NCBI GenBank assembly: GCA_002256115.1
Contig: NKIK01000005.1
Span: 1 to 64,000 of the forward strand
Reading direction: 5' to 3'
Length of the DNA stretch: 64,000 nucleotides
Source: Burkholderiales bacterium PBB3
GTDB lineage: Bacteria > Pseudomonadota > Gammaproteobacteria > Burkholderiales > Burkholderiaceae_C
Shown: one piece after another, positions 1-9,885 of the stretch
How the letters are laid out: each line of letters opens with the position of its first letter
Position numbering within the stretch: position 1 is the first letter of the stretch
The notes under the pieces: model-generated
Databases searched by the model: none
What the model was told of the DNA's origin: nothing
The model's input: only the letters and a program-made list of their open reading frames with translations
Translations under genes and position numbers: made by a program

Positions 1-1
1 C

Positions 2-1330
2 GGTCTGGGCCTGGCCTATGAGATCGACCGCCAATGGCAGTTCACCGCCAGCTACACGCAAGAGCACAAGACCGGGCTCAAGCCGATGGGCACGGTGACG
101 CGCTACACCAATGGCGACATGTCGGCCATCATCCCCGACCTGATCGACCAGAACACCGAACAGATGAATCTGGGGCTCACCTACGTGGGTGAGAAGCTGA
201 CCTTCAGCACCACCTACTACGGCTCGCTCTTCGTCAACAACGTGCCGAGCATGAGTTGGTCAAGCTGGGCCGTTCCTGGCAACAGCCAGACCATGGGCAG
301 TGCGCCCAGCAACCAGTTCCACCAGTTGGGCGTGACAGGCAGCTATGCCTTCAGCAGCAGCACGCGTCTGACGGCCAACGCTTCCTACGGCCGCGGCACC
401 CAGGACCAGGCCTTCCTGGTGGACGCGAGCACGCCCCTGGTGCCCGTGGCATCCCTGCATGGGCTGGTGGTGAGCCAGGCGGTCAGCCTCAAGCTCAGCA
501 GCAAGCCGGTCAAGGATTTGTCGGTGGTGGCGGCCTACCGGTTTGACGACCGCGACAACCGCACGCCGGTCAATACCTACGCCTACTACGACGCAGCCAA
601 GCGCGGCGTCAATGTCGAAGGCTTCCTGGCCAGCCTGAACGCGGCCGCGCCCGGCACCATCGTGGTGCTGCACGCTTGCTGCCACAACCCCACCGGTTAC
701 GACATCACCCCCGATGACTGGGACCAAGTGATTGCCGTGGTGAAGGCCAAGAACCTGACGCCTTTTCTGGATATGGCCTACCAAGGCTTTGGCTATGGCA
801 TTGCCGAAGACGGCGCTGTGATTGCCAAGTTCGTCGCCGCCGGCTTGAACTTCTTTGTGTCCACCAGCTTCTCCAAGAGCTTCAGCCTGTATGGCGAGCG
901 CGTGGGCGGCCTGTCGGTGTTGTGCCAGGACAAGGAAGAAACCAGCCGCGTGCTGAGCCAGCTCAAAATCGTCATCCGCACCAACTACTCCAACCCGCCA
1001 ACCCATGGCGGTGCCGTGGTGGCTGCGGTACTGAACAACCCTGAGCTGCGCGCCCTGTGGGAAAAAGAACTGGGCGAAATGCGCGTGCGCATCAAGGCCA
1101 TGCGCCAAACCCTGGTCGACGGCCTGAAGGCTGCCGGCGTGAAGCAAGATATGAGCTTCATCACCACCCAGATCGGCATGTTCAGCTATTCCGGCCTGAC
1201 CAAGGACCAGATGGTGCGCCTGCGCAGCGAGTTTGGCGTGTATGGCACCGACACCGGCCGCATGTGCGTGGCCGCCCTGAACAGCAAGAACATTGACTAT
1301 GTTTGCAAGGCGATTGCAGCTGTCATGTAA
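2..1330 (+). CDS. Chimeric ORF: MtrB/PioB-like outer-membrane barrel fused to C-terminal half of aromatic aminotransferase (5' partial)
   Basis: The frame is open from base 2, so the first in-frame ATG (86) is probably internal. Up to about base 577 the protein looks like the MtrB/PioB decahaem-associated porin family: alternating beta-strand sequence, a KTGLKPMGTVTRY-type stretch, and an SLFVNN strand. From about base 590 it is a class I aminotransferase (TyrB/AspC type). It has HNPTG, the PLP-binding lysine in SFSKS (codon 875-877), YGERVGG and a normal C-terminus, but about 150 N-terminal residues of the usual 400 are missing. The switch falls in the stretch reading TYAYYDAA, a sequence plausible in both parents. 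Neither half can be complete, so neither function is expected. A real microhomology deletion and an assembly misjoin both fit. Confidence 0.75.
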   Translation, partial: GLGLAYEIDRQWQFTASYTQEHKTGLKPMGTVTRYTNGDMSAIIPDLIDQNTEQMNLGLTYVGEKLTFSTTYYGSLFVNNVPSMSWSSWAVPGNSQTMGSAPSNQFHQLGVTGSYAFSSSTRLTANASYGRGTQDQAFLVDASTPLVPVASLHGLVVSQAVSLKLSSKPVKDLSVVAAYRFDDRDNRTPVNTYAYYDAAKRGVNVEGFLASLNAAAPGTIVVLHACCHNPTGYDITPDDWDQVIAVVKAKNLTPFLDMAYQGFGYGIAEDGAVIAKFVAAGLNFFVSTSFSKSFSLYGERVGGLSVLCQDKEETSRVLSQLKIVIRTNYSNPPTHGGAVVAAVLNNPELRALWEKELGEMRVRIKAMRQTLVDGLKAAGVKQDMSFITTQIGMFSYSGLTKDQMVRLRSEFGVYGTDTGRMCVAALNSKNIDYVCKAIAAVM

Positions 1331-1350
1331 GTTACACCACGGAAATGAGT

Positions 1351-1409
1351 GCCAAATGTGCCATTGGAGCCGTGGATAGTGCGGGAGCAGCTCCTAAATA
1401 GATAGCAGA
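1351..1409 (+). repeat. Dispersed AVDSAGAA repeat, copy 1 (intergenic)
   Basis: Contains GTGGATAGTGCGGGAGCAGC followed by TCCT and ATAGCA, the core shared by all eleven copies in the window. It lies in the spacer after the chimeric aminotransferase ORF. Confidence 0.85.
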
Positions 1410-1502
1410 ATTGTCATTCTGACCCAAAGCGCCCTGCCCCACTCCGGTGCAGCGGCGTGGCTAAGGGTCACCATCAGGCTGTTGACAGACTCTCCTGCTA
1501 TA

Positions 1503-1513
1503 TTGCATTGCAA
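1503..1513. promoter_or_regulatory. Palindrome TTGCATTGCAA upstream of phaZ, possible PhaR-type site
   Basis: A perfect 11-bp palindrome lies 23 bases before the phaZ start. TTGC/GCAA half sites resemble the TGC/GCA-rich sites described for PhaR repressors of polyhydroxybutyrate genes. Assignment to PhaR is inference from motif and neighbouring gene. Confidence 0.35.
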
Positions 1514-1536
1514 CAATTCTGAAAGCGAGTTTTCCC

Positions 1537-3057
1537 ATGCTGTACCAGCTCTACGAAACCCAACGTTCCCTGATGGAGCCGTTTTCTGATCTGGCTCTGG
1601 CTGCCGCCAAGCTGTATGGCAACCCGCTGTCCATGGTCGGCCAAAACCCGTTTGCCCAGCGCCTGTCGGCTGGTTACGACCTGATGCACCGCCTGGGCAA
1701 GGACTACGAAAAGCCGGAGTTCGGCCTGCGCACCATTGATGTGGATGGTGTGGATGTGGCGATTCATGAGCGCGTAGAGATCACCAAACCGTTTTGCGAG
1801 CTGCGCCGCTTTAAGCGCTTTACCGATGAGACCGGCACGCTGGACAAAATCAAGGGCCAGCCCGCAGTGCTGATCGTGGCCCCTCTGTCGGGCCACTACG
1901 CCACGCTCTTGCGCGACACCGTCAAGACCATGTTGAAGGACCACAAGGTCTACATCACCGACTGGAAGAATGCCCGCTTGGTGCCGCTCTCTGATGGCGA
2001 ATTCCACCTGGACGACTACGTCAACTACGTGCAGGAGTTCATCCGCCACGTGCAGGGCAAGTACGGCAACTGCCATGTGATGAGCGTCTGCCAGCCGACC
2101 GTTCCGGTGCTGGCCGCTGTATCGCTGATGGCGACCCGCGGCGAAAAAACGCCGCTGAGCATGACCATGATGGGCGGCCCGATTGACGCCCGCAAATCAC
2201 CCACTGCGGTGAACAACCTGGCCATGAACAAGAGCCACAGCTGGTTTGAGAACAATGTGATCTACCGCGTGCCCACCAGCTTCCCGGGTGCCGGCCGCCG
2301 CGTCTACCCCGGCTTTTTGCAGCACACCGGCTTTGTGGCCATGAACCCCGACCACCACGCCAAGAGCCACTACGACTACTTCAAAGACCTGATCAAGGGC
2401 GACGACGCCAGCACCGAAGCGCACCGCAAGTTTTACGACGAGTACAACGCCGTGCTGGACATGGATGCCGATTACTACCTGGAAACCATTCACGTGGTGT
2501 TCCAGGACTTCAGCCTGGTCAATGGCACCTGGGATGTGAAGAACCCGCAGGGCAAGGCGGAACGCGTCAAACCCGCTGACATCAAAACCACGGCGCTGAT
2601 GTCGGTCGAAGGCGAGCTGGACGATATCTCTGGCTCCGGCCAGACGCAAGCCGTGCACGACATCTGCACCGGCGTGCCCAAGTCGCAGCAAAAGCACTTC
2701 GAAGCCAAGGGCGCAGGCCACTATGGCATCTTCTCAGGCCGCCGCTGGCGCGAGCACGTATACCCGCAGGTCAAGGCCTTTATTCTGGCCAACCATGCGG
2801 TAGTTGCCAAAGCTGCGCCAGCCGCAGCATCTGCAGCCGCGGTCCCACCCGTGGCCAAAAAACCTGCTGTGAAGAAAGCTAAGCCACTTGCCGCTGCATC
2901 AGCCGCAGTAGCTGTGGCACCTACTGTGGCCCCAATGGCCACCACAGCCAAGCCACCAGCAGCGAAAAAAGTAGTTAAACCGGTTGCAGCCCCCGTCAAA
3001 CGTGCGGGAGCAGCTACTAAAAAAGTAGCAGACCAGCGTAAACCCACTGCCAAGTGA
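1537..3057 (+). CDS. phaZ: Intracellular polyhydroxybutyrate depolymerase with Ala/Lys/Pro-rich tail
   Basis: Resembles the cytoplasmic PhaZ of Ralstonia-type bacteria, which hydrolyses native PHB granules to hydroxybutyrate oligomers. The alpha/beta-hydrolase core spans residues about 60-415. The predicted nucleophile is Cys185 in SVCQPT, as in PhaZa1-type enzymes, which use Cys in place of Ser. Family members are usually about 415-420 residues; this one has 506 because of a low-complexity tail (about residues 420-506) of AAP, AKK and PVAKK motifs like those of PhaF/histone-H1-like granule proteins. The tail ends in a copy of the window's dispersed repeat ([11 protein letters not shown]). 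The stop overlaps the GTG start of rnfB, suggesting co-transcription. A TTGC palindrome precedes the gene. Confidence 0.88.
   Translation: MLYQLYETQRSLMEPFSDLALAAAKLYGNPLSMVGQNPFAQRLSAGYDLMHRLGKDYEKPEFGLRTIDVDGVDVAIHERVEITKPFCELRRFKRFTDETGTLDKIKGQPAVLIVAPLSGHYATLLRDTVKTMLKDHKVYITDWKNARLVPLSDGEFHLDDYVNYVQEFIRHVQGKYGNCHVMSVCQPTVPVLAAVSLMATRGEKTPLSMTMMGGPIDARKSPTAVNNLAMNKSHSWFENNVIYRVPTSFPGAGRRVYPGFLQHTGFVAMNPDHHAKSHYDYFKDLIKGDDASTEAHRKFYDEYNAVLDMDADYYLETIHVVFQDFSLVNGTWDVKNPQGKAERVKPADIKTTALMSVEGELDDISGSGQTQAVHDICTGVPKSQQKHFEAKGAGHYGIFSGRRWREHVYPQVKAFILANHAVVAKAAPAAASAAAVPPVAKKPAVKKAKPLAAASAAVAVAPTVAPMATTAKPPAAKKVVKPVAAPVKRAGAATKKVADQRKPTAK
2994..3030 (+). repeat. Dispersed repeat, copy 2, in frame at the 3' end of phaZ
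   Basis: GTGCGGGAGCAGCTACTAAA followed by GTAGCA matches the 3' two thirds of the element. It is translated as [10 protein letters not shown], the same frame as in the other gene-internal copies. The GTGGATA part is replaced by GTCAAAC. Confidence 0.65.
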
Positions 3058-3734
3058 CTGCCGGGGCGCATTCTTCGGGCCTAGCTGCACGGCTGCTGCA
3101 GGCCCTGCCCCAAACCCAGTGCACCCGCTGCGGCTACCCGGATTGCGCCGCCTACGCCCAGGCCTTGGCGGTAGGCGATGCAGGTATCAACCAATGCCCG
3201 CCCGGCGGTGAAGAAGGCATCGCGCGCCTCAGTGAGATTACCGGCCGCCCCCTGCTACCGCTGAACCCAGAGTTTGGTACCGAGGGGCCGCGCTCCGTCG
3301 TGTATATCGACGAGAACTGGTGCATTGGCTGCACCCTGTGCCTAGACGCCTGCCCCACCGACGCCATCGTGGGCAGCAACAAACGCATGCACACCGTGAT
3401 AGAGACCTATTGCACCGGCTGCGAGCTGTGCTTGCCGGTGTGCCCGGTGGATTGCATCGTGGTAGAACCGGCCAGCGGCACCGCCACCGGCTGGAAGGCT
3501 TGGAGCCCGGCCCAGGCTGACGTGGCGCGGACACGGTACGAAAAAGCGGGCATACGCCGCCAGCGGGCTGCCGCAGACAACAGCAACCGCCTTGAGGACA
3601 AGGCCCGCGCCGCGCTGGCCGATTTACCCGGCCATTCCCAGCACACCGACCCCGCAGTGCTAGACCAAAAACGCAGCGTCATTGAAGCAGCGCTGGCCCG
3701 CGCCCGGGCTAAGCGCGCCCAAAGCCCGGATTAG
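3054..3734 (+). CDS. rnfB: RnfB/RsxB-like soluble electron-transfer ferredoxin
   Basis: A 226-residue iron-sulfur protein. Residues about 20-60 form an Fe-S (Fes) domain with CTRCGYPDC and a later Cys in QCPPGG. Two [4Fe-4S] ferredoxin motifs follow at about residues 90-140 ([12 protein letters not shown] and [12 protein letters not shown]). The N-terminal membrane helix of classical RnfB is absent, as is common in betaproteobacteria where no Rnf operon surrounds the gene. It probably passes electrons in the cytoplasm; the partner is unknown. The GTG start overlaps the phaZ stop (GTGA), which decides the start. The C-terminal 70 residues are charged and rich in Arg/Ala. Confidence 0.85.
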   Translation: MTAGAHSSGLAARLLQALPQTQCTRCGYPDCAAYAQALAVGDAGINQCPPGGEEGIARLSEITGRPLLPLNPEFGTEGPRSVVYIDENWCIGCTLCLDACPTDAIVGSNKRMHTVIETYCTGCELCLPVCPVDCIVVEPASGTATGWKAWSPAQADVARTRYEKAGIRRQRAAADNSNRLEDKARAALADLPGHSQHTDPAVLDQKRSVIEAALARARAKRAQSPD

Positions 3735-3754
3735 CGAACAAGCTGATAGGCCTC

Positions 3755-4246
3755 TTAGCGACTTGGCCCCGCATGGGCCAGTTGCGAAAACGCCTTCACC
3801 ACCTCGGGCGGTGCCTGCACCAGTTCGATCAGCACGCCCTCCCCGGCAATCGGAAACTCATCGTTGCTCTTGGGGTGCAAGAAGCAAATATCAAAGCCGG
3901 CCGCCCCCTTGCGGATGCCACCGGGTGCAAAGCGCACGCCCTTGGCCGTGAGCCATTCCACTGCCACGGGCAGGTCGTCAATCCACAGGCCCACATGGTT
4001 CAGCGGCGTGGTATGCACGGCTGGTTTTTTGTCGATATCCAAGGGCTGCATCAGGTCCACTTCTACCGTGAAAGGCCCGGCGCCCAGCGTGCAGATGTCT
4101 TCGTCCACGTTTTCTTTTTCGCTGCTGAAAGTGCCTGTCACCTCCAGGCCCAGCATATCCACCCACAGGGTTTTAAGGCGCTGCTTGTCAACGCCGCCAA
4201 TGGCAATTTGCTGGAGGCCCAGCACCTGAAAAGGACGTTGGCTCAT
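3755..4246 (-). CDS. VOC-fold protein, probable methylmalonyl-CoA epimerase
   Basis: A 163-residue vicinal-oxygen-chelate protein with two beta-alpha-beta-beta-beta modules. His/Glu candidates for metal binding are visible in QQIAIGG (weak), NHVGLWIDD and the C-terminal GVLIELVQ. It could be a glyoxalase I-like enzyme, but it is the last gene of a minus-strand cluster carrying both propionyl-CoA carboxylase subunits and methylmalonyl-CoA mutase. The pathway needs an epimerase converting (S)- to (R)-methylmalonyl-CoA between these steps, and no other candidate is present. The role is therefore inferred from context; the family is clear. Confidence 0.7.
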   Translation of the reverse strand: MSQRPFQVLGLQQIAIGGVDKQRLKTLWVDMLGLEVTGTFSSEKENVDEDICTLGAGPFTVEVDLMQPLDIDKKPAVHTTPLNHVGLWIDDLPVAVEWLTAKGVRFAPGGIRKGAAGFDICFLHPKSNDEFPIAGEGVLIELVQAPPEVVKAFSQLAHAGPSR

Positions 4247-4278
4247 ACAGTCTCCACTTTGTTTTTAGATTTACGCTT

Positions 4279-6327
4279 CTAGGCAAACTCAATGATCAGC
4301 TGGTCCACGGTCAGGCTCTCGCCCTTGCCCGCCAGCACCTTGCCCACCACGCCATCGGCCGCGGCAAACAAAACGTTTTCCATCTTCATGGCTTCGATCA
4401 CAGCCACGCGTTCACCGGCCTGCACCTTTTGGCCAACCGTCACCGCCACATCCACCAGCAGCCCTGGCATGGGCGACAGCACGTAGCGGCTCATATCAGG
4501 TGGCGATTTGTGCGGCATTAGCGCGTGCAGCTCGGCCATGCGCGGCGACATCACCAGCGCATCAATGCGCGTGCCGTTGTGCTGCACACGCAGTGCCAGC
4601 GGGTTCTTGGGCGTACCACGTTCGATCTGCGCAGTAAAGGCCTTGCTATTGACTGTGCCGTGAATGCAGATGTCGTTCAGACGCGAGTTGCTACGAATTT
4701 CATAGCTGGTGGTGCCCACCCGCACCCGGGCCGAGCCGGTTTCGCCTACAAACTCATCCACGTGCACGGGCTTGTAGTTGTTGTTGCCCGCAGAATCCAG
4801 CGTCACCACCACGTAGTCTTTCCCCGCGTTGACTGCGTAGCCTGGCAGTTGGCCGGTAAGACCCGCAGCACGTTCTCTGGATTTACGCCGCACGAAGGCA
4901 GCCAACGCCACCAAGAAGTCGGCATCGTCATGCGGCACGTCTTCGGCGTGGAAGCCCTTGCCGTAGTTCTCAGCAATAAAGCCGGTATTGAAATCGCCCG
5001 CCACAAACTTGGGGTGGGCCAGCAGCGCGGCCTGGAAGGGGATATTGCTGGACACACCGCGAATCACAAAACCATTGAGCGCTTCGCGCATCTTGGCAAT
5101 GGCTTCATTGCGGTCCTTGCCGTGCACGATCAGCTTGGCGATCATCGAGTCGTAAAACATGGGGATCTCGCCGCCATCTTGCACACCGGTGTCCACGCGC
5201 ACGCCATACAAGTGCGCAGTGTCCCCCTGCCACATCGTCTGCTCGGGCGGCGCAAAGCGCACCAGGCGGCCGGTGGATGGCAAGAAGTTGCGGAACGGGT
5301 CTTCGGCGTTAATGCGGCATTCGATGGCCCAGCCGTCGCGCCGGACATCGGCTTGCGTCAGCGGCAGCTTCTCGCCCGCCGCGACGCGAATCATCAGCTC
5401 CACCAGGTCCAGCCCAGTGATGGCTTCCGTCACCGGGTGTTCCACCTGCAGGCGGGTGTTCATCTCCAAAAAGTAAAAGCTCTGGTCCTTGCCGACCACA
5501 AACTCCACGGTGCCTGCGCTCTGGTACTTCACGGCTTTGGCCAGTGCCACGGCCTGCTCGCCCATCGCCTTGCGCGTCGCGTCGCTGATGAAGGGGCTTG
5601 GCGCCTCTTCAATCACCTTCTGGTGGCGGCGCTGGATCGAGCATTCGCGCTCGTTCAGATAAATCACATTGCCGTGGCTGTCGCCGATCAACTGGATTTC
5701 GATGTGGCGCGGCTCTTCGACAAACTTTTCAATGAACACGCGGTCATCGCCAAAGCTGTTGCGGGCCTCGTTGCGGCAACTGGTGAAGCCTTCAAACGCT
5801 TCTTTGTCGTTGAACGCCACACGCAAACCCTTGCCACCACCGCCGGCCGACGCTTTGATCATCACCGGGTAGCCAATGCCTTGGGCAATCTCCACCGCGC
5901 GCTCGGCAGTTTCAATCGCATCGTTGACGCCGGGGATGCAATTCACGCCCGCATGAGAAGCCAGCTTCTTGGATTCAATCTTGTCGCCCATCGCGGCAAT
6001 CGAATAGTGCTTGGGGCCAATGAAGGTGATGCCCTCTTCCTCCACGCGCTTAGAGAACTCGGCGTTCTCGCTCAAGAAACCATAGCCCGGGTGCACGGCT
6101 TGCGCGCCGGTTTGCTTGCAAGCTGCAATGATTTTGTCGGCCAGCAAATAGCTCTCGCGGCTGGGCGCGGGGCCGATGTTGACGGCCTCATCCGCCAGCG
6201 CCACGTGGCGGGCTTCCTTATCGGCATCGGAATACACGGCCACGGTTTTGATGCCCATCTTGCGGGCCGTCGCAATCACGCGGCAGGCAATTTCGCCACG
6301 GTTGGCGATCAGAATCTTTGTGAACAT
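4279..6327 (-). CDS. pccA: Propionyl/acetyl-CoA carboxylase, biotin carboxylase-biotin carrier subunit
   Basis: A 682-residue alpha subunit. The biotin carboxylase N-domain starts MFTKILIANRGEIACRV. The ATP-grasp domain has the glycine-rich GGGGKGLRV loop (about residue 163) and the EMNTRLQVEHPVTE signature (about 290). A BT-type linker follows, and the C-terminal biotinyl domain carries EAMKMEN with the biotin-accepting Lys648. The family usually has 660-690 residues. AGGAGA precedes the ATG. Together with pccB it carboxylates propionyl-CoA to (S)-methylmalonyl-CoA in the cytoplasm. It lies downstream of pccB with two small genes between, in a long minus-strand cluster leading to the mutase. 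Confidence 0.93.
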   Translation of the reverse strand: MFTKILIANRGEIACRVIATARKMGIKTVAVYSDADKEARHVALADEAVNIGPAPSRESYLLADKIIAACKQTGAQAVHPGYGFLSENAEFSKRVEEEGITFIGPKHYSIAAMGDKIESKKLASHAGVNCIPGVNDAIETAERAVEIAQGIGYPVMIKASAGGGGKGLRVAFNDKEAFEGFTSCRNEARNSFGDDRVFIEKFVEEPRHIEIQLIGDSHGNVIYLNERECSIQRRHQKVIEEAPSPFISDATRKAMGEQAVALAKAVKYQSAGTVEFVVGKDQSFYFLEMNTRLQVEHPVTEAITGLDLVELMIRVAAGEKLPLTQADVRRDGWAIECRINAEDPFRNFLPSTGRLVRFAPPEQTMWQGDTAHLYGVRVDTGVQDGGEIPMFYDSMIAKLIVHGKDRNEAIAKMREALNGFVIRGVSSNIPFQAALLAHPKFVAGDFNTGFIAENYGKGFHAEDVPHDDADFLVALAAFVRRKSRERAAGLTGQLPGYAVNAGKDYVVVTLDSAGNNNYKPVHVDEFVGETGSARVRVGTTSYEIRSNSRLNDICIHGTVNSKAFTAQIERGTPKNPLALRVQHNGTRIDALVMSPRMAELHALMPHKSPPDMSRYVLSPMPGLLVDVAVTVGQKVQAGERVAVIEAMKMENVLFAAADGVVGKVLAGKGESLTVDQLIIEFA

Positions 6328-6337
6328 TCGAGGTCTC

Positions 6338-6634
6338 CTATTCGGGAATCAGTTTTTGTGCTTTACGTATCGGCGTGAAATGCCACCAGGGCTGCGCCGG
6401 GCCGCCATTCATAAAATCTTTGGCGGCCAGAAAGGTATCCAGCACGCAGGGGTCGTGCCGCGCACCCATCGGTGTACGCAGGGCGTCGTACATGGCAATC
6501 GGGTCCATCGCCTTCACATCGGCGGGTGTGTTGACGCCCAGCCCGCGGAGGTCGCCGGCAATGGACTTGCCGATGTTGGGGATGTCGGTCAGCACGCGAG
6601 CCTCCGACGCGTATGCAGCTTTAGGCATGCTCAT
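6338..6634 (-). CDS. Helix-hairpin-helix (Cdd1/pathogenicity-locus type) small protein
   Basis: A 98-residue protein with a helix-hairpin-helix motif at residues about 14-40 (LTDIPNIGKSIAGDLRGLG). It resembles the Cdd1/pathogenicity-locus family and the TfoX C-terminal domain. The C-terminal part has conserved-looking Trp/Pro (QPWWHFTP). It ends 10 bases before pccA and lies within the carboxylase gene cluster, so it is probably co-transcribed. No enzymatic residues are apparent. Function in propionate metabolism is unknown. A second ATG six bases inside (MPK) is also possible. Confidence 0.65.
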   Translation of the reverse strand: MSMPKAAYASEARVLTDIPNIGKSIAGDLRGLGVNTPADVKAMDPIAMYDALRTPMGARHDPCVLDTFLAAKDFMNGGPAQPWWHFTPIRKAQKLIPE

Positions 6635-6640
6635 GCTCCA

Positions 6641-6728
6641 GGATTGGGCTGCCTGGGCGTTTTGCGCAGGTCAAGGAGGAGCGCGTAGCGCGGGGGACAC
6701 GGAGCAAAACGTCCAGGCAACCCGATCC
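6641..6728. repeat. Long imperfect hairpin (25-bp arms) between two pcc-cluster genes
   Basis: Arm 6641-6665 and arm 6704-6728 are complementary over 25 positions with three mismatches, all transitions that would be G-U pairs on one strand. The 38-base loop contains a second palindrome GCGCGTAGCGC. It lies between the YciI-like gene and the helix-hairpin-helix gene. It could act as an mRNA stabiliser, a transcription attenuator, or a small mobile repeat. Confidence 0.75.
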
Positions 6729-6748
6729 AGCGCAAACGAGGCTCCCAC

Positions 6749-7252
6749 TCATGGCAGCTTCTCACTCAGCTTTTTGTGGATCTCGGGGATTTCCATCAGC
6801 GCTGCCGACATATACATCTTGTGGTATTCCGCCACCATTTCACCCTTGATGATCACCGGGTCGGTCGCGGTCAACTGTTTGGCTTCTTCAATTTCTTTCA
6901 CCGCAAAAATGAAGATGCCGCGCCAGCCGTCCACACCATCCGCCGGGCCTGCCGTCACCAGCTTGCCTTCGTCCGACAGGCGCTTAATATTGGCAAAGTG
7001 CCCTGCAAACATTTCGTTGCGCTCGGGGCCTGCAGGTACTTTGTTGGGCCCGGTCTTTAACAACACCAGCACGTAGTTGCGCATGCCATTCGGGCTAGCA
7101 CCCAGCCGCTTCGCGCGCTCGGGTTCGTATTGCGGATTGGCGGGCTTGGCTGCAGGCTCCGCGGTTTGGGCCTGCGCCGCAGCCCACGTACCCACTACCA
7201 AGCCGGTAGCGGCCAACAGCTTGCAGATCAATCGGGTGATTCGGATAGACAT
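6749..7252 (-). CDS. Exported YCII-domain protein
   Basis: A 167-residue protein. Residues 1-28 form a signal peptide with a hydrophobic core and AQA cleavage motif. Residues about 60-150 match the YCII/YciI alpha+beta fold (YVLVLLKTGPNK, ... FAVKEIEEAKQLTATDP, ... YHKMYMS). YciI proteins are small possible enzymes or binding proteins of unclear function, and an exported version is uncommon. It lies between pccB and the helix-hairpin-helix gene, so it is probably transcribed with the carboxylase genes. No function is assigned. Confidence 0.75.
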   Translation of the reverse strand: MSIRITRLICKLLAATGLVVGTWAAAQAQTAEPAAKPANPQYEPERAKRLGASPNGMRNYVLVLLKTGPNKVPAGPERNEMFAGHFANIKRLSDEGKLVTAGPADGVDGWRGIFIFAVKEIEEAKQLTATDPVIIKGEMVAEYHKMYMSAALMEIPEIHKKLSEKLP

Positions 7253-7283
7253 GTCTGTATCTCCTAGGGGTGCTTTGTGAAAA

Positions 7284-8816
<1,533 letters not shown>

Positions 8817-8839
8817 GTTTGATTCCTTCAGTTCTGAGG

Positions 8840-8876
8840 TTTGCTATTTATTCAGGAGCTGCTCCCGCACGTTCCA
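8840..8876 (-). repeat. Dispersed repeat, copy 3, at the 3' end of meaB
   Basis: On the minus strand it reads GTGCGGGAGCAGCTCCTGAA and then ATAGCA. The meaB coding sequence ends inside it (last residues ERAGAAPE, then TAA), so the element supplies the stop codon. Confidence 0.75.
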
Positions 8877-9885
8877 CGTGGGTTTTGAGCAGATTTCGTG
8901 CTGCAGTGCTGGCTGCCAGGGTGCCAGCTTGCACGGCGGCGGTGAGTTGCGGCAAGGCTTCACGCACTGTCGGGTTTTGTTTGAAGGCTTGTTTTAAGCC
9001 AGCGTCTATGCGCTCCCACATCCACGCCAATGATTGGTTTTGGCGACGGCTGGTCAGATTGCCATTCGCGTTTTGCAGGCTTTGAAACTCCGACACTGCG
9101 GCCCAGAATGTGTCCACGCCTTGGCCCATCAGCGCGCTCAGGCTGATGACCTTCGGGCTCCAGTGCTTGTTGTCATGCGGATCATTCGGATTGCCATGCA
9201 TGCCCAGCAGCCGCAAGCTGGAAGTGATCATGGCCTGCGCGCGCGTGGCGGCATCGGTGTCAATATCCGCCTTGTTGATCACCACCAGATCGGCCAATTC
9301 CATCACGCCCTTCTTGATGGCTTGCAAGTCATCACCCGCGTTGGGCAGTTGCATCAGCACAAACATATCGGTCATGCCCTGCACAGCCGTCTCGCTCTGG
9401 CCCACGCCAACGGTTTCGACGATCACGATGTCATAGCCCGCCGCCTCGCAGACCAGCATGGCCTCGCGCGTTTTCTCGGCCACGCCACCCAGCGTGCCGC
9501 TGCTGGGGCTGGGGCGTATGTAAGCGTGTTCGTGCATAGAAAGCTTTTCCATGCGTGTCTTGTCACCCAGAATGGAGCCACCCGAAACCGTGCTGGACGG
9601 GTCAATGGTGAGCACCGCCACACGGTGGCCCTGCTCAATCAAGTACAAGCCCAGCACTTCAATGAACGTACTCTTACCTACACCTGGCACACCGCTGATG
9701 CCCAGCCGCAATGACTTGCCGGTGTGCGGCAGCAAGGCCGTCAGCAATTCGTCGGCCTGCGCGCGATGGTCATTGCGGGTGGATTCCAGCAGCGTGATCG
9801 CCTTGGCTATCGCGCGGCGCTGCACTGGCGGCGTGCCATGCAGTACGTCGGTCTTATAGCTTGGCAGAACGACTGAATGGTTCAC
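8848..9885 (-). CDS. meaB: Methylmalonyl-CoA mutase-associated GTPase MeaB/ArgK
   Basis: A 345-residue G3E-type P-loop GTPase. Walker A is GVPGVGKST (about residue 65). Switch motifs include IDPSSTVSGGSILGDKTRM, typical of MeaB/MMAA. VETVGVGQSE is the switch II region and NKADID the base-recognition motif. MeaB guards and reloads the adenosylcobalamin mutase encoded upstream. The start is GTG at 9885, overlapping the stop of the acetyltransferase gene (GTGA). The C-terminal residues RAGAAPE and the stop come from a copy of the dispersed repeat, so the native C-terminus may have been replaced. Confidence 0.93.
   Translation of the reverse strand: MNHSVVLPSYKTDVLHGTPPVQRRAIAKAITLLESTRNDHRAQADELLTALLPHTGKSLRLGISGVPGVGKSTFIEVLGLYLIEQGHRVAVLTIDPSSTVSGGSILGDKTRMEKLSMHEHAYIRPSPSSGTLGGVAEKTREAMLVCEAAGYDIVIVETVGVGQSETAVQGMTDMFVLMQLPNAGDDLQAIKKGVMELADLVVINKADIDTDAATRAQAMITSSLRLLGMHGNPNDPHDNKHWSPKVISLSALMGQGVDTFWAAVSEFQSLQNANGNLTSRRQNQSLAWMWERIDAGLKQAFKQNPTVREALPQLTAAVQAGTLAASTAARNLLKTHVERAGAAPE

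Noticed and set aside
260..1147. Long minus-strand open frame opposite the chimeric ORF
   Set aside because: His/Gln/Val-rich composition typical of antisense of a high-GC gene; no family resemblance.
1482..1504. Sigma70 promoter TTGACA...TATATT before phaZ
   Set aside because: Only 11 bases separate the two elements, too short for a functional promoter.
4525..6378. 617-codon plus-strand frame opposite pccA
   Set aside because: Complete overlap with a clear PccA on the other strand; composition is that of a shadow frame.
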